A DNA stretch of 38,847 bases from Deltaproteobacteria bacterium (GCA_003194495.1 PQXE01000009.1:26962-65808), one strand, 5' to 3'. Shown: positions 1-8,896, numbered from the stretch's first letter. The notes: generated by a model from the sequence alone, not told the origin. Made by a program: numbers and translations.

Positions 1-150
1 TGATTCATAATTAAATCTCCTTGATGAAATTTTTTAATTATGACACTTAGCAGGTTACGCTCTGATTGTCTATTGCTTTTTTATAATACTCCTTTATGGG
101 TAAATTATTTTTTTCTAAATCCCTAAAACCTTTCTATTTGTTTATGCAGA

Positions 151-324
151 GGCAATTATTCAGGTGGATAGACTGAAGACTGAAGCATATCAACCATTTC
201 GCAACGATCGAATACTCTAGTTTCGTCCCTAAAAGTCTTCAGTCTAAACACCTAATTTTGTGTGATCACGAATGCTTTGTCCCTATTAGCCTTCTACCTT
301 CAGTCTATCCACCTGAATAGTTAC
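151..324. repeat. MITE-like repeat family 2, full-length copy
   Basis: About 174 bp with terminal inverted repeats. The right end reads (reverse complement) GTAACTATTCAGGTGGATAG and the left end is ATTATTCAGGTGGATAGAC. The core contains an inner CTTCAGTCTA/TAGACTGAAG pair. The same sequence recurs in reverse orientation at 10242-10410, and a TIR-only remnant sits at 17578-17618. It has no coding capacity, so it would be a non-autonomous element moved in trans, or an intergenic repeat with extensive RNA structure. Confidence 0.75.
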
Positions 325-391
325 TAATATCTGTTCTTTTATTATCGGACAATCAGGCCCGGGACTATAATAATTTAAGATATTATATTTG

Positions 392-507
392 GTAAGCGTT
401 CACGGAACGTTGAAATTAGAAAATTGAAATTAGAAATTTGTGGATGGTCCTACTCATCTCTTCCCAATTTCAAGTTTCATTTCAAGTTTCAAGCCGTGAA
501 CCGCTAT
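392..507. repeat. Short inverted-repeat element
   Basis: The left end GTAAGCGTTCACGG and right end CCGTGAACCGCTAT are imperfect inverted repeats resembling the ends of family 1 (see 6599-6750). The interior is different: tandem AATTGAAATTAGAAA-like motifs on the left face TTTCAAGTTTCATTTCAAG on the right, giving a further weak stem. It is possibly a variant of family 1 with other contents. Confidence 0.45.
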
Positions 508-701
508 TATATTCGGTTATTAGGATCTCGATGTACAGAATTGCGACCGGTCTTTACGATTTTTTTTGCCTTCACACTGCTGAAAGACTAAACTCCAGTA
601 TCATGAAAAAGCCCAGGGAACCATTCTCTCACTCTAAATCCAACTAATGAGCCTGATTTTACACTGACATCCAGAACAGGCGGGAGAAAAGAGCAATAAC
701 A

Positions 702-2294
702 ATGAGTCCTGCTGGTGGCGGCAGAGAAAAAAGAAGACATATAAGGAAAGATTTCTATAGTTATATTGAAGGTGTTGTCCATGGCTCCACTTTCTATGCG
801 ACCATACAGAATCTGAGTCTCGGAGGTATGTGCTTTGAGGTGGATTATCCCTTCAGATCAGGACTCCATTTGCGCCTCATGTTCAAAGTCCTAGATGCTC
901 AGCAGAGGCCCATAGAAGTAAAAGCCAGGGTCGTGTGGGCTCAACCATTGCATATGCTCTTCTATCGCGTCGGAGTCATATTCACCGAGCTTTCCCCCAA
1001 AGCAAAACACATTATCAAGGCATACATTTCCGCCCTGGAAATCGAACCTGAGAAGGGGGTCACCGGGGCTGATAAATATCCTCTCCTTTTCACTCCTTTT
1101 CGGATATCGAACCTGACACTCAAAAATCGCCTGACCTTGGCGCCGATGTTCCGAGGTTATGCTGACCAGGACGGGACCGTAAGCCGGACCCTCATTGATT
1201 CTTATCGCGAGGCAGCCCTTGGCGGCGCAGGTATGATTGTTGTTGCCAATGCAGTCGTTGATAGATCCGGTGTCATGGTCTCGAGGGTCATTAGAGTCGA
1301 TCAAGACCGTTTTATCCCGGGATTGGCCAAGCTGGCAAAAGCGATCAAGTCTTCAGGGGCTGTTGCCTGCCTGCAGATCAACCATGCTGGGCGGTGGGCG
1401 AAAGTTGACAAACCACTGGCTCCTTCTGCGGCAAGAATGCAGTTGCCGAATGAACTTAGTATTTTGGACGGTATTCGGATGACGTTGTCGGACCGGTACC
1501 ACATGCGACTCGTAAACAGCTTTTTTTTCGCGTTGCTGCGGTGCCGTCATGGCATGACTTTGGAACAAATTCACTTTATAAAGAAATGCTATGGTGAAGC
1601 GGCTCTGCGGGCCAGGAAAGCAGGCTTTGACATGGTGGAACTCCACGGGGCAACCGGATACCTTCTTCTACAGTTCCTTTCTCCGAGATTGAATAGACGG
1701 TCGGACGGCTATGGCGGAAGTCTGGAAAACAGAATGAGATTTCCGCTGGAAGTGGTTGAAACAGTCAGTGAGTCTGTCGGGCAAGACTTCCCGATAGGAT
1801 ATCGTTTTATGGCAGATGAACTGCTTGCAGGCGGACTCCATGTTAAAGAAGCCAAGATCTTTGCCAACAAATTGGAGAAATTGGGGATCGCTTACATCTC
1901 CGTAACGGCCGGCTCCTATGAATCTTTTTTTCTGCGCCATGTTATGAATCAAACCAGAAAGGAAGGTTATGCGAATAGTTTGGCCGCAGAGATAAAAGCC
2001 GCTGTTTCCTCAACACCTGTTATCACCACCGGGAGGATTATCCGGCCTGCCTTTGCTGAAGAAATACTCAAAGATAACAAAGCTGACCTGATTGGGCTTG
2101 CCCGGACCTTGTTTGCAGACCCCCTTTGGCCAAACAAGGTATTTGAGGGAAGAGAGAAAAATATCCTTTTCTGTAATTGCTGCAATGCGTGTCTTCTTTG
2201 TGTCATAAAAGATGAACCGGTCATATGTTCCATGTGGGACAAATCCAAAAGGACAAACATCAATATCCAGTTGAAGCAAGAGAAAAAGAAGTAA
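702..2294 (+). CDS. PilZ domain fused to an old-yellow-enzyme oxidoreductase
   Basis: Residues 1 to about 118 form a PilZ domain with both c-di-GMP-binding signatures: R11-x3-R15 and N37-x-S39-x2-G42. From about residue 125 the protein is an NADH:flavin oxidoreductase TIM barrel. It shows the NHAGR motif, an ELHGATGYLL...FLSP segment, the YGGSLENR signature and a C-terminal FADPLWPNKV segment. A cysteine cluster follows (C-N-C-C-N-A-C-L-L-C...C), like the 4Fe-4S ligands of 2,4-dienoyl-CoA reductases. The extra FAD/NAD-binding domain of those larger enzymes is absent. Expected activity is flavin-dependent reduction of an alkene or enoyl substrate, possibly gated by c-di-GMP. The substrate is unknown. 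The fusion looks continuous, with no frameshift between the parts. Confidence 0.9.
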   Translation: MSPAGGGREKRRHIRKDFYSYIEGVVHGSTFYATIQNLSLGGMCFEVDYPFRSGLHLRLMFKVLDAQQRPIEVKARVVWAQPLHMLFYRVGVIFTELSPKAKHIIKAYISALEIEPEKGVTGADKYPLLFTPFRISNLTLKNRLTLAPMFRGYADQDGTVSRTLIDSYREAALGGAGMIVVANAVVDRSGVMVSRVIRVDQDRFIPGLAKLAKAIKSSGAVACLQINHAGRWAKVDKPLAPSAARMQLPNELSILDGIRMTLSDRYHMRLVNSFFFALLRCRHGMTLEQIHFIKKCYGEAALRARKAGFDMVELHGATGYLLLQFLSPRLNRRSDGYGGSLENRMRFPLEVVETVSESVGQDFPIGYRFMADELLAGGLHVKEAKIFANKLEKLGIAYISVTAGSYESFFLRHVMNQTRKEGYANSLAAEIKAAVSSTPVITTGRIIRPAFAEEILKDNKADLIGLARTLFADPLWPNKVFEGREKNILFCNCCNACLLCVIKDEPVICSMWDKSKRTNINIQLKQEKKK

Positions 2295-2571
2295 GGGAAG
2301 TCCTTGAGTCTTCGGCAAGGCCAAACGGTCCAGACGGTTACTTATCTTACTGCTTGTGTCTGGTTATAATTTCTAGTTGTTGCGCGTTGCACAATATGCT
2401 GTATTTTAGATATGGTCAGATCATTCAAATATAAAGGTTTCAAGCAACAGCATAGTTACCGATAACACAAATACTGATCATGATTTAGGAATTGGAGGTA
2501 CTTTTTTGATTATAATCCCTCAATCCTTACATTAATATAAATTTGTATCAAAATAAAATGTAGAGGAAATT

Positions 2572-2859
2572 ATGGCTGAAAAAATAGATGATATTACAAT
2601 AAATTATGAAGATGAATCTGGAAAACAATTGGTAAAAGAACTCGACAAGATGATCCTGACCAGAGGGAGTTGGACCACCATCATGTTTAAGTACCAGGAT
2701 ATAGATCGCAAGACCGACCAGTTCGGGGATCCAAAAGTCACGATCCGCCGGTACAAAAAATCCGGCAATGAGTTCAGACAACAGAGCAAATTCAATATCA
2801 CAAGCAAGAAACAAGCTCTTCAAATCGTTGATATTTTGAACAAGTGGTTTTTACCTTGA
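2572..2859 (+). CDS. Small conserved hypothetical protein (95 aa)
   Basis: A complete 95-residue frame with a good ribosome-binding site (AGAGGA about 6 bases before the ATG). It is soluble and basic in its second half. A central strand-rich part (TTIMFKYQDIDRK) is followed by a KVTIRRYKK segment and a C-terminal amphipathic helix ending NKWFLP. No catalytic motif is visible and I do not recognise a family with certainty. It lies alone between the PilZ-OYE gene and the transporter, with about 275 bp of gene-free sequence before it. Confidence 0.7.
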   Translation: MAEKIDDITINYEDESGKQLVKELDKMILTRGSWTTIMFKYQDIDRKTDQFGDPKVTIRRYKKSGNEFRQQSKFNITSKKQALQIVDILNKWFLP

Positions 2860-2971
2860 ACAAATTAATGTCTTTTTTGCCGTCTTCATAGATGGAGCGA
2901 AGCGATACCTTAACTTTAGGCACTTTAAACTTTAGTTCACTTTAGCCACTGTTAATGTCTGACGAAGCACA

Positions 2972-4123
2972 ATGATTCTCGATAACAAACCTTATACACT
3001 TGACCGAATAGTGCGGGTCGGCATAGCTGCCGGATTATTATGGGGACTGATTTGGCTCTTGGGATACCTGAGCGCAGTTTTGATCCCCTTTGCTGTTGCC
3101 CTGCTTTTAGCTTACCTGATTAATCCGCTTGTTCTTCTGGTCCAAAGAAAAGTCCCTAACCGTGTTTTTGCCGTGTTTATCAGTCTGTTTGCCGTATTGG
3201 CTTCAGTAGCGCTTTTGGCTTGGTTGCTTATCCCCATGATCATAGCCGACATATCGAACATGGGCAGGATTTTAACTGACTTTGTCAACGATTCTGACTT
3301 GGCTAAACAGGCTGCTCAACGCCTGCCGCCTCATATCTGGGAGGCGATTAAAGATTTTGTGGTGTCAAACGAGGTCCGGGATTTTTTCAAGACTGATAAT
3401 TTCTGGAAGATTAGCGAATCCATTGCTCGCAAAGTTTTACCAGGAGCATGGGGACTCTTAACCGGCACTGCAAGTTTTGTCATGGGCTTGGTCGGATTGG
3501 CTGTGATCGGACTTTATCTAATCTTTTTGCTTCTGGATTACGAGAAGGTCAAGCAAGGCTGGAAGGACATGCTCCCGTCTGCTTACCAGAAGGCTACCCT
3601 GGCCTTTGTCAGCGATTTTCAATTGGCCATGAACCGGTATTTCCGGGCTCAGGCTGAAGTGGCCTCTATTGTCGGGATATTGTTCGCTGTTAGCTTTTGG
3701 CTCATTGACCTGCCGATGGGTATCTTGCTGGGCCTGTTAATCGGGATTCTGAATATGGTTCCCTATCTGCAGATCATCGGTCTTATTCCTGCTTTTTTGC
3801 TGGCCCTTGTTCATGCAGTGGAGATAGGGAGCAGTTTCTGGGTAACTCTTGGATTGACCGGTTCAGTCTTTGTGGTAGTTCAGACAATCCAAGATACTGT
3901 ATTGGTCCCCAAGATCATGGGCCGGGTGACAGGCTTTAGCCCGGCCATAATTCTATTATCCCTATCCATCTGGGGCAAATTATTAGGTTTTTTCGGGCTG
4001 ATCATCGCCTTGCCAATGACCTGTCTGCTCTTGGCCTACTACCGGCGTTTTTTGACCTATCAATCTGAATGTATACCTGAACCACTTGCAGAACATGCAG
4101 AGAAAGATCATAGACAGCAGTAA
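2972..4123 (+). CDS. AI-2E family transporter (PerM/YdiK-type permease)
   Basis: 383 residues with the family layout: two N-terminal membrane helices (about residues 14-55), a third near 62-90, a long soluble segment (about 95-150), then four or five more helices to about 370. The C-terminal part has the characteristic pattern PMGILLGLLIGILNMVPYLQ, followed by a QTIQDTVLVPKIMG-like segment and a GFFGLIIALPM-like segment. Members are inner-membrane proteins. Assigned roles range from autoinducer-2 export to ion antiport, so the substrate is not inferable here. The charged C-terminal tail is cytoplasmic in style. The stop is 45 bases before the DUF2784 gene. Confidence 0.9.
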   Translation: MILDNKPYTLDRIVRVGIAAGLLWGLIWLLGYLSAVLIPFAVALLLAYLINPLVLLVQRKVPNRVFAVFISLFAVLASVALLAWLLIPMIIADISNMGRILTDFVNDSDLAKQAAQRLPPHIWEAIKDFVVSNEVRDFFKTDNFWKISESIARKVLPGAWGLLTGTASFVMGLVGLAVIGLYLIFLLLDYEKVKQGWKDMLPSAYQKATLAFVSDFQLAMNRYFRAQAEVASIVGILFAVSFWLIDLPMGILLGLLIGILNMVPYLQIIGLIPAFLLALVHAVEIGSSFWVTLGLTGSVFVVVQTIQDTVLVPKIMGRVTGFSPAIILLSLSIWGKLLGFFGLIIALPMTCLLLAYYRRFLTYQSECIPEPLAEHAEKDHRQQ

Positions 4124-4168
4124 CAGGAGTAATAGAAGATACTAAATCTTTTTTTTGCCGACTTAGTT

Positions 4169-4510
4169 GTGGCGGTACATGTTGCTTTTGTTTTATTCTC
4201 AGTGCTGGGTGGATTCCTGGTGTTCAAGTGGAAGCTCTGCGCATGGATACACATTCCAACGGTTATGTGGGCCGCACTTATCGAATTTTACGGCTGGGTG
4301 TGTCCGCTCACGCCGCTTGAGAACTGGTTGCGTGAAAAGGGTGGGGGGAGTAGTTACGGCTCAGGCTTTATAGAGCACTATATTATCCCTGTGCTTTACC
4401 CTGCTTCACTTACGCAAAATATGCAGATTGTCTTGGGCGTGTTTGTCTTGGGTATCAACCTTGTGATCTACGGATGGATATTGCACCATACTATGAAGGC
4501 TGGGACTTGA
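4169..4510 (+). CDS. DUF2784 family small membrane protein
   Basis: A small integral membrane protein with three or four helices and the family features FVLFSVLGGFL, an aromatic PTVMWAA helix, and a CPLTPLENWLR segment with a following glycine run. A conserved HYI segment precedes the last helices. The listed start is a GTG at 4169. However, the frame remains open upstream to 4136 and encodes FFADLV just before it, which matches the usual N-terminus of the family. The only start-like codon there is ATA at 4139, placed about 10 bases after a GGAG. Either an unusual AUA start is used, or a former ATG has mutated. The function of the family is unknown. Confidence 0.8.
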   Translation: MAVHVAFVLFSVLGGFLVFKWKLCAWIHIPTVMWAALIEFYGWVCPLTPLENWLREKGGGSSYGSGFIEHYIIPVLYPASLTQNMQIVLGVFVLGINLVIYGWILHHTMKAGT

Positions 4511-4547
4511 GCAATTTACCGGGTGGCTGTGAAAGCCACGATATCCT

Positions 4548-5006
4548 ATGAGCGACTTTTCTTATGAATTCAGCAGATTGGGCCTTTGTGATCTTGACGA
4601 TTTGGTTGACCTTGAAAAAATCTGTTTTCCTCACGCATGGACGGAACAGCAATTCTGGCTGTGTCTTAAGCAAAAGCAGTATTATATCTTTGGGCTCAAA
4701 AAAAAAGGTGAACTGGCCGCCTATATGTCCTTTTTTAATGTAGCCGACGAAATGGAAATCCTCAAACTGGCTGTCCATCCAGCGCACAGGCTCAAAGGCT
4801 TGGGCAAACGTCTTCTCGGGCTTGTGTTGCAGAATTGTATAGAGATGGGCATAGAACAGGCATATCTGGAGGTGCGGAGATCAAACACCGCGGCCCTGGT
4901 TCTGTACACCGGATTTGGTTTTATTCAAACAGGCACCAGGAAAGGGTACTATCCAGACAACAAAGAGGACGCCTTAATTTTTTCCTTAGACCTTATGCCT
5001 CAGTAG
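4548..5006 (+). CDS. rimI: Ribosomal protein S18 alanine N-acetyltransferase (RimI)
   Basis: 152 residues with a GNAT fold. The acetyl-CoA-binding loop R-L-K-G-L-G-K-R-L-L lies near residues 81-91. A LEVRRSNTAALVLYTGFGF segment (motif B) and RKGYYPD near the C-terminus are typical of RimI. RimI acetylates the N-terminal alanine of ribosomal protein S18 using acetyl-CoA. The length matches the family (about 145-160). It follows the DUF2784 gene by 37 bp. RimI/TsaB-type neighbours are not present here. The start ATG has no strong Shine-Dalgarno. Confidence 0.9.
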   Translation: MSDFSYEFSRLGLCDLDDLVDLEKICFPHAWTEQQFWLCLKQKQYYIFGLKKKGELAAYMSFFNVADEMEILKLAVHPAHRLKGLGKRLLGLVLQNCIEMGIEQAYLEVRRSNTAALVLYTGFGFIQTGTRKGYYPDNKEDALIFSLDLMPQ

Positions 5007-5060
5007 TCCTGCTTTTCTATTGATGATTGTTGCTTGGAATACCTCTCGGGCCAAGTGCAG

Positions 5061-5090
5061 TGCCTGCCTGTGCGTCGTACGCAGACAGGC
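5061..5090. repeat. Short palindromic intergenic repeat
   Basis: An imperfect palindrome of the form GCCTGCCTGTGCGT-CGT-ACGCAGACAGGC. It sits between rimI and the tonB-like remnant and could fold into a strong hairpin. It may end the rimI transcript, although there is no T-run after it. Palindromes of this composition are common dispersed intergenic repeats, but no second copy is in the window. Confidence 0.5.
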
Positions 5091-5104
5091 CCCATCAAAT
5101 TTAG

Positions 5105-5412
5105 TGGAGTCCGGCTCAATCTGCCTACGATTACACAACAGCCGATAGCTATCTTGAAATGGTGCGGGTCAGAATAGAAAGACACAAGAGGTATCCTGAA
5201 AATGCCAGGGTCAGACAGATAGAAGGCAGTGTGACAGTACGCTTTGTAATTATATCCGGTCGGCCGAGATTGTGAAGACGTCAGGAAACAAGACCCTGGA
5301 TAGAGCGGCGCTCACGGCAGTAAAGGATGCTGTCCCGTTTCCAAAAGCACCAACAAGTTTTTTTAAAGGAGATATTCCACTGGAGCTTACAATAGTGTTT
5401 GAACTCTCGTGA
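5105..5412 (+). pseudogene. TonB C-terminal domain remnant, frameshifted
   Basis: Reading from 5105 gives a TonB-type C-terminal domain start: SYLEMVRVRIERHKRYPEN, then an IEGSVTVRFVI strand, ending at a stop at 5273. The rest of the same domain continues in another frame from 5266: EIVKTSGNKTLDRAALTAVK, then AVPFPKAP and a final LELTIVFELS followed by a stop at 5410-5412. The shift lies near 5255-5266, where the conserved G-x-V-x-x-x residues are missing. The N-terminal membrane anchor and proline-rich linker are absent and a stop precedes the fragment. It is therefore a decayed gene fragment, although a single-base sequencing error could explain the frameshift alone. Confidence 0.75.
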
Positions 5413-5588
5413 GACATGTGCTTCGAAGGGCAATCAATCCGGATACATATATTTTTGCAAAATAAAGGAACGGTAGTAACGAAGACAAAATGGATAAATT
5501 GGGACCATAGAAAATCGTAAAGGTTGGTGTCCCTTGACAGATGAAGAGCGAGTCTGTTTTCGTCTTGTGTGGGAACCCGATATGTTTG

Positions 5589-5984
5589 TTAGATCAGCAT
5601 AACAGTCTCTATCTGTTCCACCACCTCAAAATGCTTATCCCTTGTCAGTAGCGTCCCCCCGGCTTTCATACAGGATGCCGCAATCCATACATCATTAATC
5701 GGTATTTTTGCTCCCTTTCTTTGTAATGACAAAAATATAACGGCGTATTTTCTGGCAACATCTGCATCTACATTAATAATTTCAACTCTTAAGCGATTGA
5801 TAAACTCATACAATTTTTTTTCGTTAAATTGCTGCCGACTCCCTTTCATGAACCCAAAATTGAGTTCTCCGAGAACCACAAAAGGTAGATATATCTGTTC
5901 GCCATGGATAGCCATAAAATTTACTGTTTCAGGCAGACCCTCTGCATAGTCGCTGTAGATATTGGTATCCAGTACAAGCTTCAA
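5589..5984 (-). CDS. vapC: PIN-domain toxin ribonuclease (VapC family)
   Basis: 131 residues forming a whole PIN domain. The acidic residues expected to bind Mg2+ are visible: D6 in LVLDTNIY, E39 in VVLGELNFG, D98 in INDVWIAA and D115 in LLTRDKHF. VapC toxins cleave RNA, often initiator tRNA or the 23S sarcin-ricin loop. The target here cannot be predicted. The start overlaps the stop of the antitoxin gene by 4 bases (ATGA), indicating translational coupling. Confidence 0.9.
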   Translation of the reverse strand: MKLVLDTNIYSDYAEGLPETVNFMAIHGEQIYLPFVVLGELNFGFMKGSRQQFNEKKLYEFINRLRVEIINVDADVARKYAVIFLSLQRKGAKIPINDVWIAASCMKAGGTLLTRDKHFEVVEQIETVMLI

Positions 5985-6220
5985 TCCCAGTCCCCCTCAA
6001 TAACCTGGTTGAAGACTTCGGTAGCTTTTCTTAATTCCTCTGCTTCAGCATGAGAGAGCCAGCCTGCAAGTCCGCGGATTACCTTTTCACGATTCTTCAC
6101 CAAGCCCAGCTTTTCATCCACAGCCTCAAGAATAAACGCCGATTTCGTTTTTTTTGCTTTCACTGCGGCGCTTTTAATCATCCCTTCCTTTTTCGATGGT
6201 ATCCTTAAGCTTAAAGGCAT
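5981..6220 (-). CDS. Antitoxin partner of the PIN toxin (RHH-like)
   Basis: 79 residues from the ATG at 6220, which has a strong GGAGG seven bases upstream. A longer frame to 6280 exists but lacks such a site. The N-terminus MPLSLRIPSKKEGMIKSAA followed by a KSAFILEAV segment looks like a ribbon-helix-helix DNA-binding fold (strand then two helices). The C-terminal part (AEAEELRKATEVFNQVIEGD) is the likely toxin-binding tail. RHH antitoxins repress their own promoter, which would lie just upstream of 6220. Confidence 0.85.
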   Translation of the reverse strand: MPLSLRIPSKKEGMIKSAAVKAKKTKSAFILEAVDEKLGLVKNREKVIRGLAGWLSHAEAEELRKATEVFNQVIEGDWD

Positions 6221-6598
6221 AGGTTCACCTCCCTGTATCGCATATTTAATAAATGTATCTTGAAATAATGGTGGTGTCAATGTCTGAAAAATAGAACCCC
6301 TGAAATAGGTCCCCCAAACCGGCGGTCCAGATTGCCCTGGCCTGGATAAGTAGGTACCTGTCTGCGCAGGCGAGAAAGAAGGAAATTAACTCGTCCATTA
6401 TTGACTGATTACGAGGAACAAATTGCGCAGACATGTCTCTTGGATGTGCAATATATTCAAATGTCAGAAGACTACGCACAAGTTTTGAGAGAGTATGAGT
6501 ACTATCTCGCTCAAATTGAGAGTACAGCACGGGACATAAGCCAAATTAGCTTTATTAATGGCGGGGTTACGGGTAATAATGGTATTGTAAGTTTTTTG
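6221..6598. other. Gene-free stretch, possible decayed coding remnant
   Basis: Both strands stay open for 60-100 codons here (plus strand from about 6400, minus strand 6530 to 6246), but neither resembles a family I recognise. The plus-strand frame runs into repeat family 1 and ends inside it. The antitoxin promoter and operator should lie at 6225-6300. I see no other feature. Confidence 0.4.
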
Positions 6599-6750
6599 GT
6601 AACCGTTCACAGGACACCGCATCTGCTTTGTTGTCGGGCACTTGAAGTACAGGGAGTACGTCTGCGTACCCGTATGCCTTTCATCTGCAGCACGATTACA
6701 GTCCGGTGGGTTGCGGTAAAACGGGGCGTTGTAATCCCGTGAACGGTTAC
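6599..6750. repeat. MITE-like repeat family 1, copy A
   Basis: 152 bp bounded by perfect 12-bp inverted repeats, GTAACCGTTCAC and GTGAACGGTTAC. The inside has a conserved core (ACCGCATCTGCTTTGTTGTC ... GTACGTCTGCGTACCCGTA) and a tail (GGTTGCGGTAAAACG). Other copies occur at 9035-9104 (partial), 11552-11702, 23326-23444 and 25753-25902. No flanking duplication is evident for this copy. It has no coding capacity. Confidence 0.85.
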
Positions 6751-6791
6751 CAACTGCGAAACTTTAGTTATTGATTACAGGAGGTACTTTC

Positions 6792-7631
6792 ATGATTTCA
6801 CAGTTGAAACTAACTGTAATATGCGAAAATAGTGTCTTCGGTCCATCCGGGTTGATCGGGGAGCACGGCTGGTCTTGCTATGTTGAGACTGAAGGGCATA
6901 GCATGTTGTTTGATACAGGCCAGGGCCTTGGTGTGTTGTCTAACAGCCTGATTCTGAGAAAAGACCTGAGGTCAATTGATGCTATAGCTTTGAGCCATGG
7001 GCACTATGATCATACATCCGGGCTTCCGGCAGTGCTGGGGGTCTCAGGGCCTAAGCCGGTCTATGCCCATCCTGACATCTTTCTCGTTCGATACTGGAAG
7101 AAGGGAGATGTCCTGAGGGAAATAGGGCTTCGATATAAAAGGGAGTATCTTGAGGCTATCGGAGCCGGGTTTGTCGATGTGGAAGAGTTCAAGGAAATCT
7201 ATCCAGGCGTATACCTGACCGGTATGGTTCCCAGGATAACCGACTTTGAACCCCCTGATCCGAATATGCAACTGAGAGACACGGATGCCGGCTGGGTCCA
7301 GGATCCTTTGAAAGATGATCTCTCTGTAGTGATAGATACGGAGAAAGGTCTTTTTGTAATACTCGGCTGTGCTCATGCAGGGATCATCAATATTCTGAGG
7401 CACGTACAGATGAATCTTCCGGGTCGGCCAATTCACACTGTGATGGGTGGTACGCATCTGGGCCTTGCAGATCCTGTCCAGTTCGGCGTTACATTATCCA
7501 ACCTTGAGGAGTTCGGTATTAAAAGGCTGGGAGCTGCCCACTGTACCGGGCTTGAGAATGGAGCGAAGCTTTACAATGCATTTGGTGAGAGGTTCTTTTT
7601 TGCTTCAGTGGGAGTGAGCATTAGTATCTAA
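6792..7631 (+). CDS. MBL-fold metallo-hydrolase (MJ0301-like)
   Basis: 279 residues from the ATG at 6792, chosen because GGAGG lies 7 bases before it; an upstream ATG at 6771 has none. Metal-binding motifs of the metallo-beta-lactamase fold are present: SHGHYDHTSGLP near residue 70, CAHAG near 195, and a late AAHCTG histidine near 252. The sequence pattern (GLIGEHGWSCYVE, LLFDTGQG-like FDTGQG, GGTHLG) fits the subgroup annotated as 7,8-dihydropterin-6-methyl-4-(beta-D-ribofuranosyl)-aminobenzene-5'-phosphate synthase. That pathway assignment is weak outside methanogens. The gene stands alone, separated from aat by about 180 bp. Confidence 0.88.
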   Translation: MISQLKLTVICENSVFGPSGLIGEHGWSCYVETEGHSMLFDTGQGLGVLSNSLILRKDLRSIDAIALSHGHYDHTSGLPAVLGVSGPKPVYAHPDIFLVRYWKKGDVLREIGLRYKREYLEAIGAGFVDVEEFKEIYPGVYLTGMVPRITDFEPPDPNMQLRDTDAGWVQDPLKDDLSVVIDTEKGLFVILGCAHAGIINILRHVQMNLPGRPIHTVMGGTHLGLADPVQFGVTLSNLEEFGIKRLGAAHCTGLENGAKLYNAFGERFFFASVGVSISI

Positions 7632-7808
7632 GTGACCATTGTTTTCGGATATGCACTAGTACAATGTAAAATTTAAATCTTCGTATTTTGTATAATATTT
7701 GTTATTGATCGAAATAACCGTCAAACTGAGGTCAACTGGCAGTTTAGAACGAAAGACGCTAGCATAAGCTAAAGCGGCTATGTCCGAAATTTTAGAGTAT
7801 ACGCTGCA

Positions 7809-8492
7809 CTAGCTCCATTTGCCGCTTGGAGCCTTACTTGGGAGGTCAGTCAGCTTTTCAAGTCTTTCCAGAAAAAAAGGCCTTGGTATTTCCTTTGCGC
7901 CAAGGCTCAAGAGGTGAAAAGTAGTAACCTGGCAATCAATCATGGCAAAGCCCCAGTTAGATAGTTGGCGTACAAGGGTCACAAATGCCGCTTTTGAGGC
8001 ATCTGAAACTTTGGTAAACATTGATTCACCAAAAAACACCCTGCCCATTGCTATCCCGTAAAGTCCCCCAACGAGTCGATCCTCTTGCCAGGTCTCTACG
8101 GAATGGGTCTTTCCCAGATAGTGAAGGTCAGTGTATGCCTCAATCATTTCCGGAGTAATCCAGGTCCTCTCGCCCCTTTTCATTCTGGTCTCTGAGCAGG
8201 CCCTTATAACCTCCTTAAAGGCGTGATCCAAAGTGACTTGAAAGCGTCCTTGACGAATGATTCGTTCAAGACGCTTGGATACGTGGAGGTCTGAGGGTTC
8301 TAGAATCAACCTCGGATCCGGGGACCACCAAAATATTGGTTCCCCCGGGTTGTACCAGGGGAATATCCCTTGACGGTATGCGAGAATTAACCTCGGGATG
8401 CTCAGGTCCCCGCCAACAGCAAGAAGTCCGTCTTTTCTGGCAAGTTTGGGAGGTGGAAAGAGCAGGTCTTTTGATAGTAGATATACCGGCAT
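7809..8492 (-). CDS. aat: Leucyl/phenylalanyl-tRNA-protein transferase
   Basis: 227 residues, the usual length. It carries all the family signatures: [55 protein letters not shown] and DCQ...[12 protein letters not shown]. The enzyme transfers Leu or Phe from aminoacyl-tRNA to proteins with N-terminal Arg or Lys, marking them for ClpS/ClpAP (N-degron pathway). It usually neighbours clpA/clpS, which are not in this window. A GGAG lies about 9 bases before the ATG. Confidence 0.97.
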   Translation of the reverse strand: MPVYLLSKDLLFPPPKLARKDGLLAVGGDLSIPRLILAYRQGIFPWYNPGEPIFWWSPDPRLILEPSDLHVSKRLERIIRQGRFQVTLDHAFKEVIRACSETRMKRGERTWITPEMIEAYTDLHYLGKTHSVETWQEDRLVGGLYGIAMGRVFFGESMFTKVSDASKAAFVTLVRQLSNWGFAMIDCQVTTFHLLSLGAKEIPRPFFLERLEKLTDLPSKAPSGKWS

Positions 8493-8656
8493 AATTCAAG
8501 TGCTCCACGGGCATCTATACACAAAGTATTTCAGACCGGAGTTTTCTACACTAAATTAAAGGATGATTCAATCATCAATCCAATGAGGCATGCCACCATA
8601 AAGATCATGGTCGAAGTACCCCTACATTTATAATTACCAACAATCTGGAGGTTTAA

Positions 8657-8896
8657 GCTAAACGCTGGCGTATAGAAAATAAGCTTGCGGAACTTGCTGC
8701 ATTTTTCAACCTTAATGCCCTTTCTTCACCAATTATGATTCGTAGCCATTTTGATATTCTATGGACATTAATAGCCGATACATTGTACCATCGTTTTGGA
8801 CATGAGTTAAGACGTTTTGAGACAAATATTGCACCTACAATTTTCAGGAAGTTCATTTTCGAGTTCCATGGCTTTCCGGTAAAACCGTGGAGCTAG
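8657..8896 (+). pseudogene. C-terminal remnant of an IS1634/IS4-type transposase
   Basis: An open frame of 79 codons without a plausible start, beginning right after a TAA. It encodes a typical transposase end: RWRIENKLAELAAFFNL, then SSPIMIRSHFDILWTLIADT, LYHRFGHELRRFE and APTIFRKFI. In intact relatives this is the segment after the catalytic Glu. No upstream catalytic domain and no IS ends were found, so only the tail survives. A partial family 1 repeat lies downstream at 9035-9104. Confidence 0.75.

Larger units (their letters stand above)
1..701. other. Gene-free left end carrying two short repeats
   Basis: No convincing gene is present before the PilZ-OYE gene. The stretch is AT-rich and short frames on both strands lack family-like sequence. 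It holds two inverted-repeat elements, listed separately, at about 151-324 and 392-507. Bases 508-701 show nothing recognisable apart from a purine-rich stretch just before the ATG at 702. Confidence 0.6.

Noticed and set aside
6401..6742. 113-codon plus-strand frame
   Set aside because: Its second half is the family 1 repeat, whose other copies are non-coding; no family likeness in the first half.
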